Source: Chloroflexi bacterium UBA5177 (lineage in GTDB: Bacteria; Chloroflexota; UBA5177). From it: 19,161 nucleotides of DNA. Of this stretch, positions 7,831-14,248 are shown piece after piece (the stretch's first letter is position 1; each line of letters opens with the position of its first letter). Below the pieces are notes generated by a model that was not told where the DNA came from, ran no database searches, and saw nothing but the letters and a program-made list of their open reading frames with translations. The stretch is from assembly GCA_002413265.1 (NCBI GenBank), contig DHWR01000057.1, positions 1 through 19,161 on the forward strand. The letters run 5' to 3'. A program made the position numbers and the translations under genes.

Positions 7831-9153
7831 TCAGCCCGAGGCGGAACCGGCTTCCAGGCGTTCCCGCTGACGCCTTCGCAGCGCGAAGATCACCACGGTG
7901 ATAGCGAGGGTGATGGCGGCGCCCCAGATCAGCGGGGCGGGCGCGCCCCAGCGCTGGGCGATCACGCCGGAAAGGAAGGAGCCAAAAGGAGTCATGCCCA
8001 AAAACATCAGGGAGTAGACGCTCATGACTCGCCCTTGAAGGTGGTTTGGAGTGAGAGAAAGTACCCGCGTGTTGGCAGTTGTGGTGAAAATAGTTTGCGA
8101 AATCCCGACGATGACCAGGAGCGCGCACGACAGCAAATAGTTCCTCGAGAGCGCGAAGACGATCTCGGCGACGCAGAGAGACACCGCCCCGACGTAGATA
8201 AACACGCGAGCCTGGTCTCTGCGGTTGAAAAAGGCGATGGCAATCGAGCCCGCCAGGGATCCCAACCCAGAGGCGGCCATGAGAAAACCAAAACCACTCG
8301 ACCCGGAATGCAAGACATATCGTGCAAAGAGGGGGAGAATGGTCGTGAAGTTGAGAGCAAAGAGGCTCGACGTCCCCACCAGAGCGAGAATTGTGTACAC
8401 AACCGGCGTCTCGCGAATGTACGTCAGCCCCTCCTTGACGTTGGCCCAGATGTTTTCTTGGCTCCGCGCAATGCGCCGTGCGGGATGTATCAGCAGCAGG
8501 GTCGCTATCACGGCTACGTAGCTGGCGGCGTTCAGGTAGAAGTTGAGCGAAAGGCCAACGGTAGCGACGAGAATGCCGCCTACCGCGGGCCCGATTACTC
8601 TTGCTCCATTGAAAATCGCGGAGTTCAGAGCTACGGCATTGAGCAGGGCGCCTTCGTTCACAATCTCAGGCACGAATGCTTGGCGCGCCGGCACGTAAAA
8701 GGCGTTCACTGTACCGAGGGCGCCGGCGAAGACGAGGACCTGCCAGTACTGCACCTGACCGGTGACCACCAGGGTTCCGAGACCGGCAGCGAGCAAAGCG
8801 GATACAACCTGGGTGGCCAACAGCAGATCACGCTTTGGGAGCCGGTCGGCAATGGCACCTCCGACCAAAGCCAGCAGCAGAAGAGGAGTGAATTGAATTG
8901 TCGTGACCAGGCCCAGCTTGAATGCTGAGCCGGTCAACTTGAGGACCAGCCACTGTTGGGCGACACTTTGAACCCAGGTGCCTGTGAGCGACACCATCTG
9001 GCCGAACCAAAAGAGGCGAAACTCGCGCGACTGCAGCGCGGGGAGAGCGCCGGTGACTCTGCCCGCAGGGTTCAGAAAGAGACTGAACCACGACCCCGAG
9101 CTGAGCGGTTCTTCCTCTGGTGGCTCCGGCGGAATCGGAGTGAGATGAGCCAC
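7831..9153 (-). CDS. MFS transporter, MFS_3 / EntS-like exporter family
   Basis: 440 residues from GTG at 9153; an in-frame stop lies two codons upstream, so the start is fixed. The N-terminal 35 residues are Pro/Glu-rich and cytoplasmic, then FRLFWFGQMVSLTGTWVQSV opens transmembrane helix 1, a hallmark of the MFS_3 (transmembrane secretion effector) group. The loop GGAIADRLPKRDLL is the motif A region between helices 2 and 3. AFYVPARQAFVPEIV and the late NHLQGRVMSVYSLMFLGMTP also fit. About 12 helices are visible. It should be a proton-driven exporter in the cytoplasmic membrane; substrate is unknown (siderophores, macrolides and other drugs are known for relatives). Divergent from a second, unrelated MFS gene. 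A weak GCTTC/GAAGC hairpin (7812-7828) follows the stop. Confidence 0.9.
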   Translation of the reverse strand: MAHLTPIPPEPPEEEPLSSGSWFSLFLNPAGRVTGALPALQSREFRLFWFGQMVSLTGTWVQSVAQQWLVLKLTGSAFKLGLVTTIQFTPLLLLALVGGAIADRLPKRDLLLATQVVSALLAAGLGTLVVTGQVQYWQVLVFAGALGTVNAFYVPARQAFVPEIVNEGALLNAVALNSAIFNGARVIGPAVGGILVATVGLSLNFYLNAASYVAVIATLLLIHPARRIARSQENIWANVKEGLTYIRETPVVYTILALVGTSSLFALNFTTILPLFARYVLHSGSSGFGFLMAASGLGSLAGSIAIAFFNRRDQARVFIYVGAVSLCVAEIVFALSRNYLLSCALLVIVGISQTIFTTTANTRVLSLTPNHLQGRVMSVYSLMFLGMTPFGSFLSGVIAQRWGAPAPLIWGAAITLAITVVIFALRRRQRERLEAGSASG

Positions 9154-9179
9154 GCTTCACCGCCTTGGAAGGTGATTCC

Positions 9180-9185
9180 ATCGTA
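9180..9185 (-). promoter_or_regulatory. Possible -10 for the MFS_3 exporter gene
   Basis: TACGAT on the minus strand lies 26 nt before the GTG at 9153, giving a short leader that contains AAGGCGG as a ribosome site. No -35 match is seen, so this rests on one hexamer and its position. Confidence 0.3.
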
Positions 9186-9226
9186 GCGGTCGCGAAGCCT
9201 CGCAGCGTCTGCCTGCATCCGTGGCG

Positions 9227-9232
9227 CATAAT
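9227..9232 (+). promoter_or_regulatory. -10 element placing a leaderless start at 9239
   Basis: CATAAT matches TATAAT at 5 of 6 positions and ends 6 nt before the ATG at 9239, so transcription would begin at or next to that ATG. There is no ribosome site before this ATG, which agrees with a leaderless mRNA. The same arrangement is seen at 18811-18836. Confidence 0.4.
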
Positions 9233-9238
9233 GCTGTC

Positions 9239-10402
9239 ATGAACAGGCTCCGCTCCCCCGACTGACGCTCCTTCCGACATCGCGCGTCGTATCTGGTCGC
9301 CGTCCTCCTCGGCATCGAGCTTCTCGACGAGTTGGTATTCGGCGTACGTGAAGCTGCCTGGCCGCTGATCAGGCAGGACCTGCATCTCGCTTACTTTGCA
9401 ATCGGCGTGCTGCTGGCTCTCCCGAATATCGCGGCAGTCGTCATCGAGCCGTTGCTCGGGTTGCTCGCCGATGCCGGTTATCGGCGGCTCCTCATCGTTG
9501 GCGGCGGCGTCGTATTCAGTCTCGCTCTCGCCATGATCGGGTTCGCGTGGAGCTTCGCCGTCCTACTTCTGGCCTTTGTTGCGCTTTACCCTGCTTGTGG
9601 AGCCTTCGTCAGTCTCTCCCAGGCCACGCTGATGGACGTGGATACGTCGCGCCGCGAGGCCAACATGGCGCGCTGGGTCCTGGCGGGATCTTTCGGTGTG
9701 GTGTTGGGTCCCTTGCTGCTCACCTTGGCCTTGGTCGGTGGGTACGGCTGGCGACCAATCTTCGTCTGTCTGGCCGTACTCTCATTGGCGCTGGTAGGGG
9801 CCGCGCTCGCAGCATTGCGCTCCGGGAAAGTGCAGCAGCTGCTTGTCATGTTGGAAGCAGGCGACCTGATGGGCGACCTGTTGACCGGCTACCTGGCCCT
9901 CTATTTTGTAGATGTCGCTGGGACAAGCCCGATCGAAGCCGGGCTCGCCGTGTTCTCGCTTACGATTGCCGGTCTTGCCGGGGACGCCTTGCTGCTTCCG
10001 CTCCTCAGGCATGTCTCGGGGATGAGCTATCTACGGGCCAGTTCACTGGCCGCTGTGATTGCGTATCCTGTTTTCCTTCTCGCGCAGGGTCTTGGAGCCA
10101 AGCTGATTCCGTTGGCGTTGCTGGGCGTCCTTCGCGCCGGATGGTACGCAGTTCCACAGGCGAGACTTTATCAGCTAATACCCGAGGCCAGCGGTTCGAT
10201 CCTGGTTCTCAGTAATGCGGGAGCGCTGGTGTCCGCAGTAATCCCCTTGGGGTTCGGATTTGCGGCAGAGCGCGTAGGCTTCGGCCCGGCCATGTGGTTC
10301 CTGATGCTGGGCCCGTTGATCATGCTGTTCGTCAGTCGCATGGCGACTGACGAAGCTGCTCCAGCGGGTCCGCCGCAGCCCGCTGGCAGTTCGCGTTCGT
10401 AA
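9239..10402 (+). pseudogene. MFS transporter with in-frame TGA near the start (intact from TTG 9332)
   Basis: From TTG 9332 the frame encodes 356 residues with about 11 membrane helices. Helix 1 (SYLVAVLLGIELLDELVFG) lies partly upstream in the same frame, so TTG 9332 cuts it. The frame stays open back to 9266 but without ATG, GTG or TTG. The first good start is ATG 9239, leaderless behind CATAAT, and reads MNRLRSPD then TGA at 9263-9265. A TGG at that codon would restore a 387-residue protein of normal length. Other genes here end in TGA, so recoding is not supported. Further features: REAAWPLIRQDL, SLSQATLMDVD and RREANMARWVLAGSFG, typical of a distinct MFS branch. Either a recent nonsense mutation, a sequence error, or initiation at CTG 9293. 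Substrate unknown. Confidence 0.75.
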
Positions 10403-10642
10403 GGGACGACTCGCCTTCGCCCTGCTTCAACCCCAATCGAAATGCCGGCACCTGATGTTGTATTCGTCGCAGGGCGGACTTGCACCGGGAACGCGATTGG
10501 ATCTGGTCGATGTCTAAATTTCGGGACTCGATCGTTATTACCTTCGAAGTGCGATATTCGCAAACCTAATGCAGGGGCTCATGTCTTGCAAGATACATCC
10601 GCGTTGGCGATAACGAGATGCGATTGGCCCGAACCTCGCCCG
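10403..10642. other. Intergenic stretch before the sigma factor gene
   Basis: About 240 nt without a convincing gene. One frame is open through it, but the predicted protein has no family features and the codon pattern changes only at about 10643, where sigma-factor similarity begins. The only motif seen is TTGCAA-17-GATAAC at 10586-10614. Confidence 0.5.
10586..10614 (+). promoter_or_regulatory. Candidate promoter for the sigma factor operon
   Basis: TTGCAA (10586-10591) and GATAAC (10609-10614) with a 17-nt spacer, 4 of 6 matches each to sigma-70 consensus. The predicted start of transcription (about 10621) is close to the sigma coding region, for which no normal start codon is visible downstream, so the assignment is tentative. 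Confidence 0.3.
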
Positions 10643-10722
10643 GCGGACGAGCGCGAACTGGTCTTGGCCGCGCAATCTGACCCCGAGGCATTCGGGCCCT
10701 CTATGAACGTTATTTTGAGCGC
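10643..10722 (+). pseudogene. Frameshifted 5' part of the ECF sigma factor gene
   Basis: Bases 10643-10696 encode ADERELVLAAQSDPEAFG, the usual start of ECF sigma region 2 (helix 1.2-2.1). The continuation LYERYFER (10699-10722) and the rest of the protein lie in the frame one base earlier. Adding one G to the GGG run at 10694-10696 restores AFGALYERYFERMYRYIR as one chain. No ATG or GTG start is visible for the upstream part in its own frame; TTG at 10601-10606 is possible. I cannot tell a real deletion from an assembly error. Confidence 0.65.
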
Positions 10723-11178
10723 ATGTATCGCTACATTCGAACCCGGACAGCAAGTGACGAGGAGGCCTTGGACCTAACTCAACAGGTATTCGTGAAGGCT
10801 CTGAGCGGACTGCAGTCATATCGGAACCGGGGCCTTCCTTTCGGCGCGTGGCTGTTTCGGATTGCGAGGAACGTCGTGATCGACGCGCGGCGCAGGCGAC
10901 GTCCCAGCGTCGAGTGGGACCTCGTTCCTGACCTTTTGCAACCTAGCTACGAATGGGGTACGGAAGAAGTAATCGTTAAGCAGGAAGCACTGGAGCGACT
11001 CCGCGAGCTGATGCTGACGCTTCGCCCCGACCAAAGAGAGCTAATCGTTTTGCGCTTCGAGGCCCAGCTCCCCGTAGCTCAAATAGCCAAGGTCCTTGGA
11101 AAAAGCTATGCCGCAACTCACAAGCAGCTCATGAGGACCCTTGACCTCCTGAAGGAGGCCTTCCGTGCCCAACAGTAG
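10723..11178 (+). CDS. ECF-type RNA polymerase sigma factor (start probably upstream, see frameshift)
   Basis: The intact frame gives 151 residues from ATG 10723, roughly 25-30 fewer than a normal ECF sigma factor. Region 2 is present from MYRYIRTRTASDEEALDLTQ with QVFVKALSGLQSYR (core binding) and the FGAWLFRIARNVVIDARRRRR helix that reads the -10. Region 4 (about residues 92-145) has LRPDQRELIVLRFEAQLPVAQIAKVLGKSYAATHKQLMRT compressed into a standard helix-turn-helix for the -35; the sequence shown here is split as LRPDQRELIVLRFEAQ then LPVAQIAKVLGKS. It should direct core polymerase to a small regulon. The next gene starts inside its last codons (14-bp overlap), typical of sigma/anti-sigma pairs. 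Without its first helix the product might still fold but could lose part of the core or anti-sigma contact. Confidence 0.85.
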   Translation: MYRYIRTRTASDEEALDLTQQVFVKALSGLQSYRNRGLPFGAWLFRIARNVVIDARRRRRPSVEWDLVPDLLQPSYEWGTEEVIVKQEALERLRELMLTLRPDQRELIVLRFEAQLPVAQIAKVLGKSYAATHKQLMRTLDLLKEAFRAQQ

Positions 11179-11944
11179 AAATCCGCACGAGGCCTATCGA
11201 GACATCATCGACGCTGACACCAGCTGTGAGATCGTCCGCGTTATCGAAGCTCTCGACCGGTTTGCTCGCCGCGGCGATCGCCTGGATCCGGGGGCCGCAT
11301 CAGCCGGGTGGCACCGTCTTCGTGAGATGGCGCGCCTCGGGTCGGGGAAAACGTACGCACGACCCGTCTTTCGCGGCGTGCCGCGAAATCCTACGGGGAA
11401 GGTTGTAGCCATAGCTGCTTTCATCGCGGCTGCCGCCACTTGTGCCTCGCTCTCTGGTGCCCTAGCCCGCGTTCTCGGCACAAGCTCGGCTGTTTTGAGG
11501 AGCCCCGTCTTAAGGATCAGTGGGCCGCGCTACGCTCCATCATGCCCATATCCTTACGCCCGATTGTGGGGTCTGGGAAGTGGCATCGGTTCGAACTTTG
11601 TCGAATTGAACGTCCAAAACACCGGAAAGGACATTCCACACTTTGTGCTCCAGATCAATAGCTTCGGGTCTTGGGAGTACAAGGGTCTGACCGTGAGCAT
11701 TCAGCAGAGCAGGTCTTCACCGGAGACCTCGGTCACTCCCCGTCTCCTGTCGTCTAGGGGCAGCCTCCATGTCTGGGACTTCGGACGCCTGCCCACATGC
11801 GCCATTTTGTACGCGCACGTTGATACACGAGTCTCAGGGGCCGGCGGCATGCGAGACATGATCAAGGTGTACTCGAATCTCGCCGCTCACGGGCAAGTAG
11901 ATCCGGGGAGCGCGATTATGACCGGTGCTGACAATCTTCGGTGA
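11165..11944 (+). CDS. Single-pass membrane protein, probable anti-sigma factor/sensor partner
   Basis: 259 residues from GTG at 11165, with AAGGAGG 6 nt before it; the start overlaps the end of the sigma gene by 14 bp, so the two are translationally coupled. Residues 1-75 are charged and cytoplasmic, with a helix at EIVRVIEALDRFARR. Residues 79-101 form one membrane helix (VVAIAAFIAAAATCASLSGA). Residues 105-259 would be outside the membrane and look like a beta-sandwich: SNFVELNVQNTGKDIPHFVL, then GLTVSIQQSRS and ILYAHVDTRVSG. The layout and coupling fit a transmembrane anti-sigma factor, but I see no zinc HxxxCxxC motif of ZAS proteins and no named family. Function as anti-sigma is inference; it could instead be a target that merely shares the operon. 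Confidence 0.65.
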   Translation: MPNSRNPHEAYRDIIDADTSCEIVRVIEALDRFARRGDRLDPGAASAGWHRLREMARLGSGKTYARPVFRGVPRNPTGKVVAIAAFIAAAATCASLSGALARVLGTSSAVLRSPVLRISGPRYAPSCPYPYARLWGLGSGIGSNFVELNVQNTGKDIPHFVLQINSFGSWEYKGLTVSIQQSRSSPETSVTPRLLSSRGSLHVWDFGRLPTCAILYAHVDTRVSGAGGMRDMIKVYSNLAAHGQVDPGSAIMTGADNLR

Positions 11945-11977
11945 CTACCTGCATGCGCGCTTATCTGTTTTCAACAG

Positions 11978-12001
11978 CATGCCCTGGCCTTCACGGGCAT
12001 G
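11978..12001 (+). terminator. Hairpin after the sigma/membrane-protein operon
   Basis: CATGCCC (11978-11984) pairs exactly with GGGCATG (11995-12001) around a 10-nt loop, 33 nt after the stop codon. No U-tract follows, so factor-independent termination is unproven. Confidence 0.3.
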
Positions 12002-12111
12002 GCGACAGAGACCCTGCTGCGGTGAGGTTCCATCGCGCCACGGAAGATCCACAATGGCTAGCAGGGGAGCGCACTTCGCCGCTACTAAGGCGTGCCGTGC
12101 GGGAGGAGAGA

Positions 12112-12330
12112 ATGATGATCCACCGGCTGAGGAAAAGCGTGCCGCCTGGTGCCACAAAAAACTCGGCGTTAGGCGATCTGTGCCTGCGGCTGGGACGCGA
12201 GCGACCGCAACTCGCCCCTACGAGGGTGGGAGGACGATTGCGGTCCTGGCGATGCGATTGGTGCTGGAGCAGGGCACGGTACAGATGGAAAATCCAAGGA
12301 GGATCACCCGGGGGATCGCAGCTCGCCTAA
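12112..12330 (+). CDS. Doubtful small ORF with strong ribosome site
   Basis: 72 codons from ATG, preceded by GGGAGGAGAG at 3-4 nt, the best Shine-Dalgarno in this gap. The product starts MMIHRLRKSVPPGATKNSAL and ends in a Trp/Arg-rich segment. No known family, no membrane helix. The amino-acid make-up of the second half looks like out-of-frame GC-rich sequence, so the chance of a real gene is low. Confidence 0.2.
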   Translation: MMIHRLRKSVPPGATKNSALGDLCLRLGRERPQLAPTRVGGRLRSWRCDWCWSRARYRWKIQGGSPGGSQLA

Positions 12331-12368
12331 GAGGTCCTGCAGAGCGAGAGAAGGATGGGGAACGGTGC

Positions 12369-12821
12369 CTACTGGGGCCGCGTGGAGCTGAAGGTCGCGA
12401 TCAAGAGCTTTGAATCTGACTTGTAGTCCGCGACCAGGTCGCCAGATGCCTGCTTCATGCCAAAGTGCGCGAGCGCCGCCGTGATCGCCTGCGGCTTTAC
12501 CCATCCCATCTGGTACGCATAGGCTCCAACAACTGAACCATCGTCCTTCTTCACTTCTATGAAGTAGAGGTCCTGGTTTTTCGTATCCGCGAGCACCGAG
12601 TACTTGGTAGCAAGGAAGCGTTTCTGAAGGACAGTCGAAATTGGTCGACCCTTTTGATTCCTGCACACATTGAGCGTCGAAACGACGTACACGGCCGTAT
12701 CACGCTGGTTCCAATTTGCATTGTTGCTAAGGTTGGCCCGAGACCCGGCTGCAAACGAAGGCGCGCTGAAAGCCACCACGGACAAGAGACCGAGCGCGCA
12801 CGCCACTAAGAGTCGATACAC
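12369..12821 (-). CDS. Small secreted protein of unknown function
   Basis: 150 residues from GTG at 12821, chosen because GGGAGGA sits 5 nt before it and a signal peptide follows directly; the frame is open to an ATG at 13058 but those 79 extra residues are low in sense and would cross the promoter. Residues 1-25 are a Sec signal (VYRLLVACALGLLSVVAFSA then PSFAA) with cleavage probably near residue 24 or 25. The mature part of about 125 residues is basic, with one Cys, and has YSVLADTKNQDLYFIEVKKD and a DGSVVGAYAYQMGW stretch that suggests beta-sheet. No family recognised. It is expected outside the membrane. It is convergent with the orphan stretch and divergent from the zinc-ribbon gene. 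Confidence 0.6.
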   Translation of the reverse strand: MYRLLVACALGLLSVVAFSAPSFAAGSRANLSNNANWNQRDTAVYVVSTLNVCRNQKGRPISTVLQKRFLATKYSVLADTKNQDLYFIEVKKDDGSVVGAYAYQMGWVKPQAITAALAHFGMKQASGDLVADYKSDSKLLIATFSSTRPQ

Positions 12822-12853
12822 AAATGTCCTCCCGAACAAGTCTTCCGGGACAT

Positions 12854-12882
12854 AGTCTACGGGAAAAATTTCATTCCGTAAA
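12854..12882 (-). promoter_or_regulatory. Promoter of the secreted-protein gene
   Basis: On the minus strand TTTACG (12882-12877) and TAGACT (12859-12854) are separated by exactly 17 nt, 4 of 6 matches each. Transcription would start near 12847, leaving a leader of about 26 nt that contains the ribosome site. A small palindrome, ACCCC-caaat-GGGGT (12882-12896), abuts the -35 and could be an operator. Confidence 0.5.
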
Positions 12883-13082
12883 CCCCCAAATGGGGTATTT
12901 CGAGACCGAGTTTCACGCCCTCGCGTACTCCAAAAGGAGAACGTGGAAGACCGCGATACCGGGACCTTAGGTGACTGAGCGACGCGTACGTCCGGCAGTA
13001 CTCTGAATGTCCGCAAAGCTAAAGCAAGATCGGGTACACATCTTGCGTTACCAAGCATACGGAAACGTCAGGGGGCGGCGAG

Positions 13083-13316
13083 ATGACCCAGGCCACAATG
13101 GAGCACTGTCCGAACTGCGGGCGGGGCCTCCGCCCGTTCCGTCACGACCGGCAGCAAGCAGGAAATAGGGAAGTTTCTCTCCACTGGATGATCTGCGGCA
13201 GCTGCGGGCACGTGGCGCTGCACAGATGGGGCTTCGTGGAGAGATCTGGCGAAGAGGGTGAGTTGATCAGGGAAACGCGACCGCGTCCCTCGGGAGTGCG
13301 CCGGGGCAAGGTCTAA
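13083..13316 (+). CDS. Small zinc-ribbon protein
   Basis: 77 residues from ATG with a GGGGGCGG stretch as ribosome site. Two CxxC knuckles, CPNCGRG near residue 9 and CGSCGH near residue 39, separated by about 25 residues, form a classic zinc ribbon. Between them is HDRQQAGNREVSLHWMI; after them HRWGFVERSGEEGELIRETR and a basic tail. The length and layout fit a small nucleic-acid or protein-binding ribbon, but no named family is recognised. The DUF929 gene follows 64 nt later on the same strand, possibly in one transcript. Confidence 0.6.
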   Translation: MTQATMEHCPNCGRGLRPFRHDRQQAGNREVSLHWMICGSCGHVALHRWGFVERSGEEGELIRETRPRPSGVRRGKV

Positions 13317-13380
13317 GGGATTATCGCTGTCCATCTCTGTGGTAGCGTGAGGCTCGAACGACTGGACTGGGGACGGGTAA

Positions 13381-14193
13381 TTGGAGAGAGGGGCGCGAAG
13401 TTCTGGTGAGCGCGCCGATGACTACCGCCGACCATCGCGACCCGAGGAGGATGTTCGCCGGGAATGGGAAGCGCGACTAAAAAGGAACAAGCTTCTCGCT
13501 CTGATCTTCGTCCTGGTGGCTATCTTCGGTTCAATCGGCTGGGCGCTATACCACGCCGCGGGCGATATCAACTCGAGCGTCGCATCCGAGCTTGGCCCGA
13601 CCACTGGTGACGCGCCAGCGCAAGCCCTTGGAAGCTTTCACCTGATCAATTCCAGATTGAGTGAAGGCGGGAAGGCCGAGCTTCTCATGATCAGCGCCCT
13701 TGGTTGTGACGGTTGCGCCGCGGAGCGCTGGGCGCTGATCAAGGCACTTGGACGCTTCGGCACATTCAAGCAGCTGGCGTCGGACGCCAACGGATCGTCG
13801 GTTCCAGCCTTCGACCTGCTGAATGCGCAGTACAGCAGCTATTTCGTGTCATTCGCAAACAAAGAGATCAGGGACGTGAACGGGAACGCTCTCCAAAGGC
13901 TGACCGTCCGCGAGCACTCGATTTTCAAGCGCTATGACCCGAACGGCCGGCTGCCGTTTGTGGTCGTCGGAAACTATGCCATGGCCGGCCATGGCGTATC
14001 TCCGGACGCACTTGCGGGGCTCAAATTCAGGGATGTCCAGTCTGCCCTTATTGCAAACAAACATGCTCTGTTCTCACGGGAGATAAATGCTGAAGCGAAC
14101 CTGATCACCGCTTTTCTGTGCCGGGCTGACGGTGGTCAACCTTCGGTTTTCTGTGGCCGGGCGCCCATCAGGCGCATCGCCGCGCGACTATGA
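13381..14193 (+). CDS. DUF929 family membrane-anchored thioredoxin-like protein
   Basis: 270 residues from TTG at 13381, the only start available because a TAA precedes it directly; GGGGACGGG lies just upstream. The N-terminal 37 residues are charged and cytoplasmic, and residues 38-58 (LLALIFVLVAIFGSIGWALY) form one membrane helix. The remainder lies outside. The ISALGCDGCAAERWALIKAL segment places a CxxC (Cys109, Cys112) where DUF929 proteins carry it, and RFGTF, the YSSYFVSF and FKRYDPNGRLPFVVVGNYAM segments follow the family. Two further cysteines near the C-terminus (FLCRADGGQPSVFCG) may form a second disulfide. Known: DUF929 resembles thioredoxin-fold proteins. Inferred: an extracytoplasmic thiol-disulfide role. 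It is followed by the HTH_42 gene after 55 nt. Confidence 0.85.
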   Translation: MERGARSSGERADDYRRPSRPEEDVRREWEARLKRNKLLALIFVLVAIFGSIGWALYHAAGDINSSVASELGPTTGDAPAQALGSFHLINSRLSEGGKAELLMISALGCDGCAAERWALIKALGRFGTFKQLASDANGSSVPAFDLLNAQYSSYFVSFANKEIRDVNGNALQRLTVREHSIFKRYDPNGRLPFVVVGNYAMAGHGVSPDALAGLKFRDVQSALIANKHALFSREINAEANLITAFLCRADGGQPSVFCGRAPIRRIAARL

Positions 14194-14248
14194 TTAGAGC
14201 GGCGTCGGAGCGGCGGGACGCGACAGTGCTGGACTTGAGGGCCTCTGG

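Larger units (their letters stand above)
11945..12368. other. 424-nt stretch without a convincing gene
   Basis: Between the sigma operon and the convergent secreted-protein gene. It begins with a hairpin (11978-12001). Two overlapping frames are open but both give Arg/Trp- or Arg/Gly-rich products without family features. One short frame from ATG 12112 has a strong ribosome site (listed separately). No tRNA, RNase P, tmRNA or SRP RNA signature was found by eye. It may hold a small RNA or a decayed gene. Confidence 0.5.

Noticed and set aside
8035..8928. 297-codon open frame on + strand inside the MFS_3 gene
   Set aside because: It is antisense to a well-supported transporter with full family motifs; its product is very polar, has no family features and is explained by GC-rich codon bias.
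9263..9265. UGA recoding to Trp or Sec in the transporter
   Set aside because: TGA ends several sound genes here, for example 1915-1917 and the isocitrate dehydrogenase, so the code is standard; no sign of a SECIS-like stem was looked for beyond eye inspection, and Sec has no role in MFS proteins.
11587..11600. GGTTCGAA-like T-loop sequences suggesting a tRNA
   Set aside because: Occurrences (for example 11587, 10193, 1263, 2621) lie inside good coding sequence and lack acceptor and anticodon stems around them.
11925..12413. 162-codon frame after the sigma operon
   Set aside because: No ribosome site, overlaps both neighbours, and gives an Arg/Gly/Ala-rich product without family features.
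12822..13058. Long N-terminal extension of the secreted protein
   Set aside because: It would bury the signal peptide inside the chain and run through a 17-nt-spaced promoter; the GTG at 12821 has a strong ribosome site.
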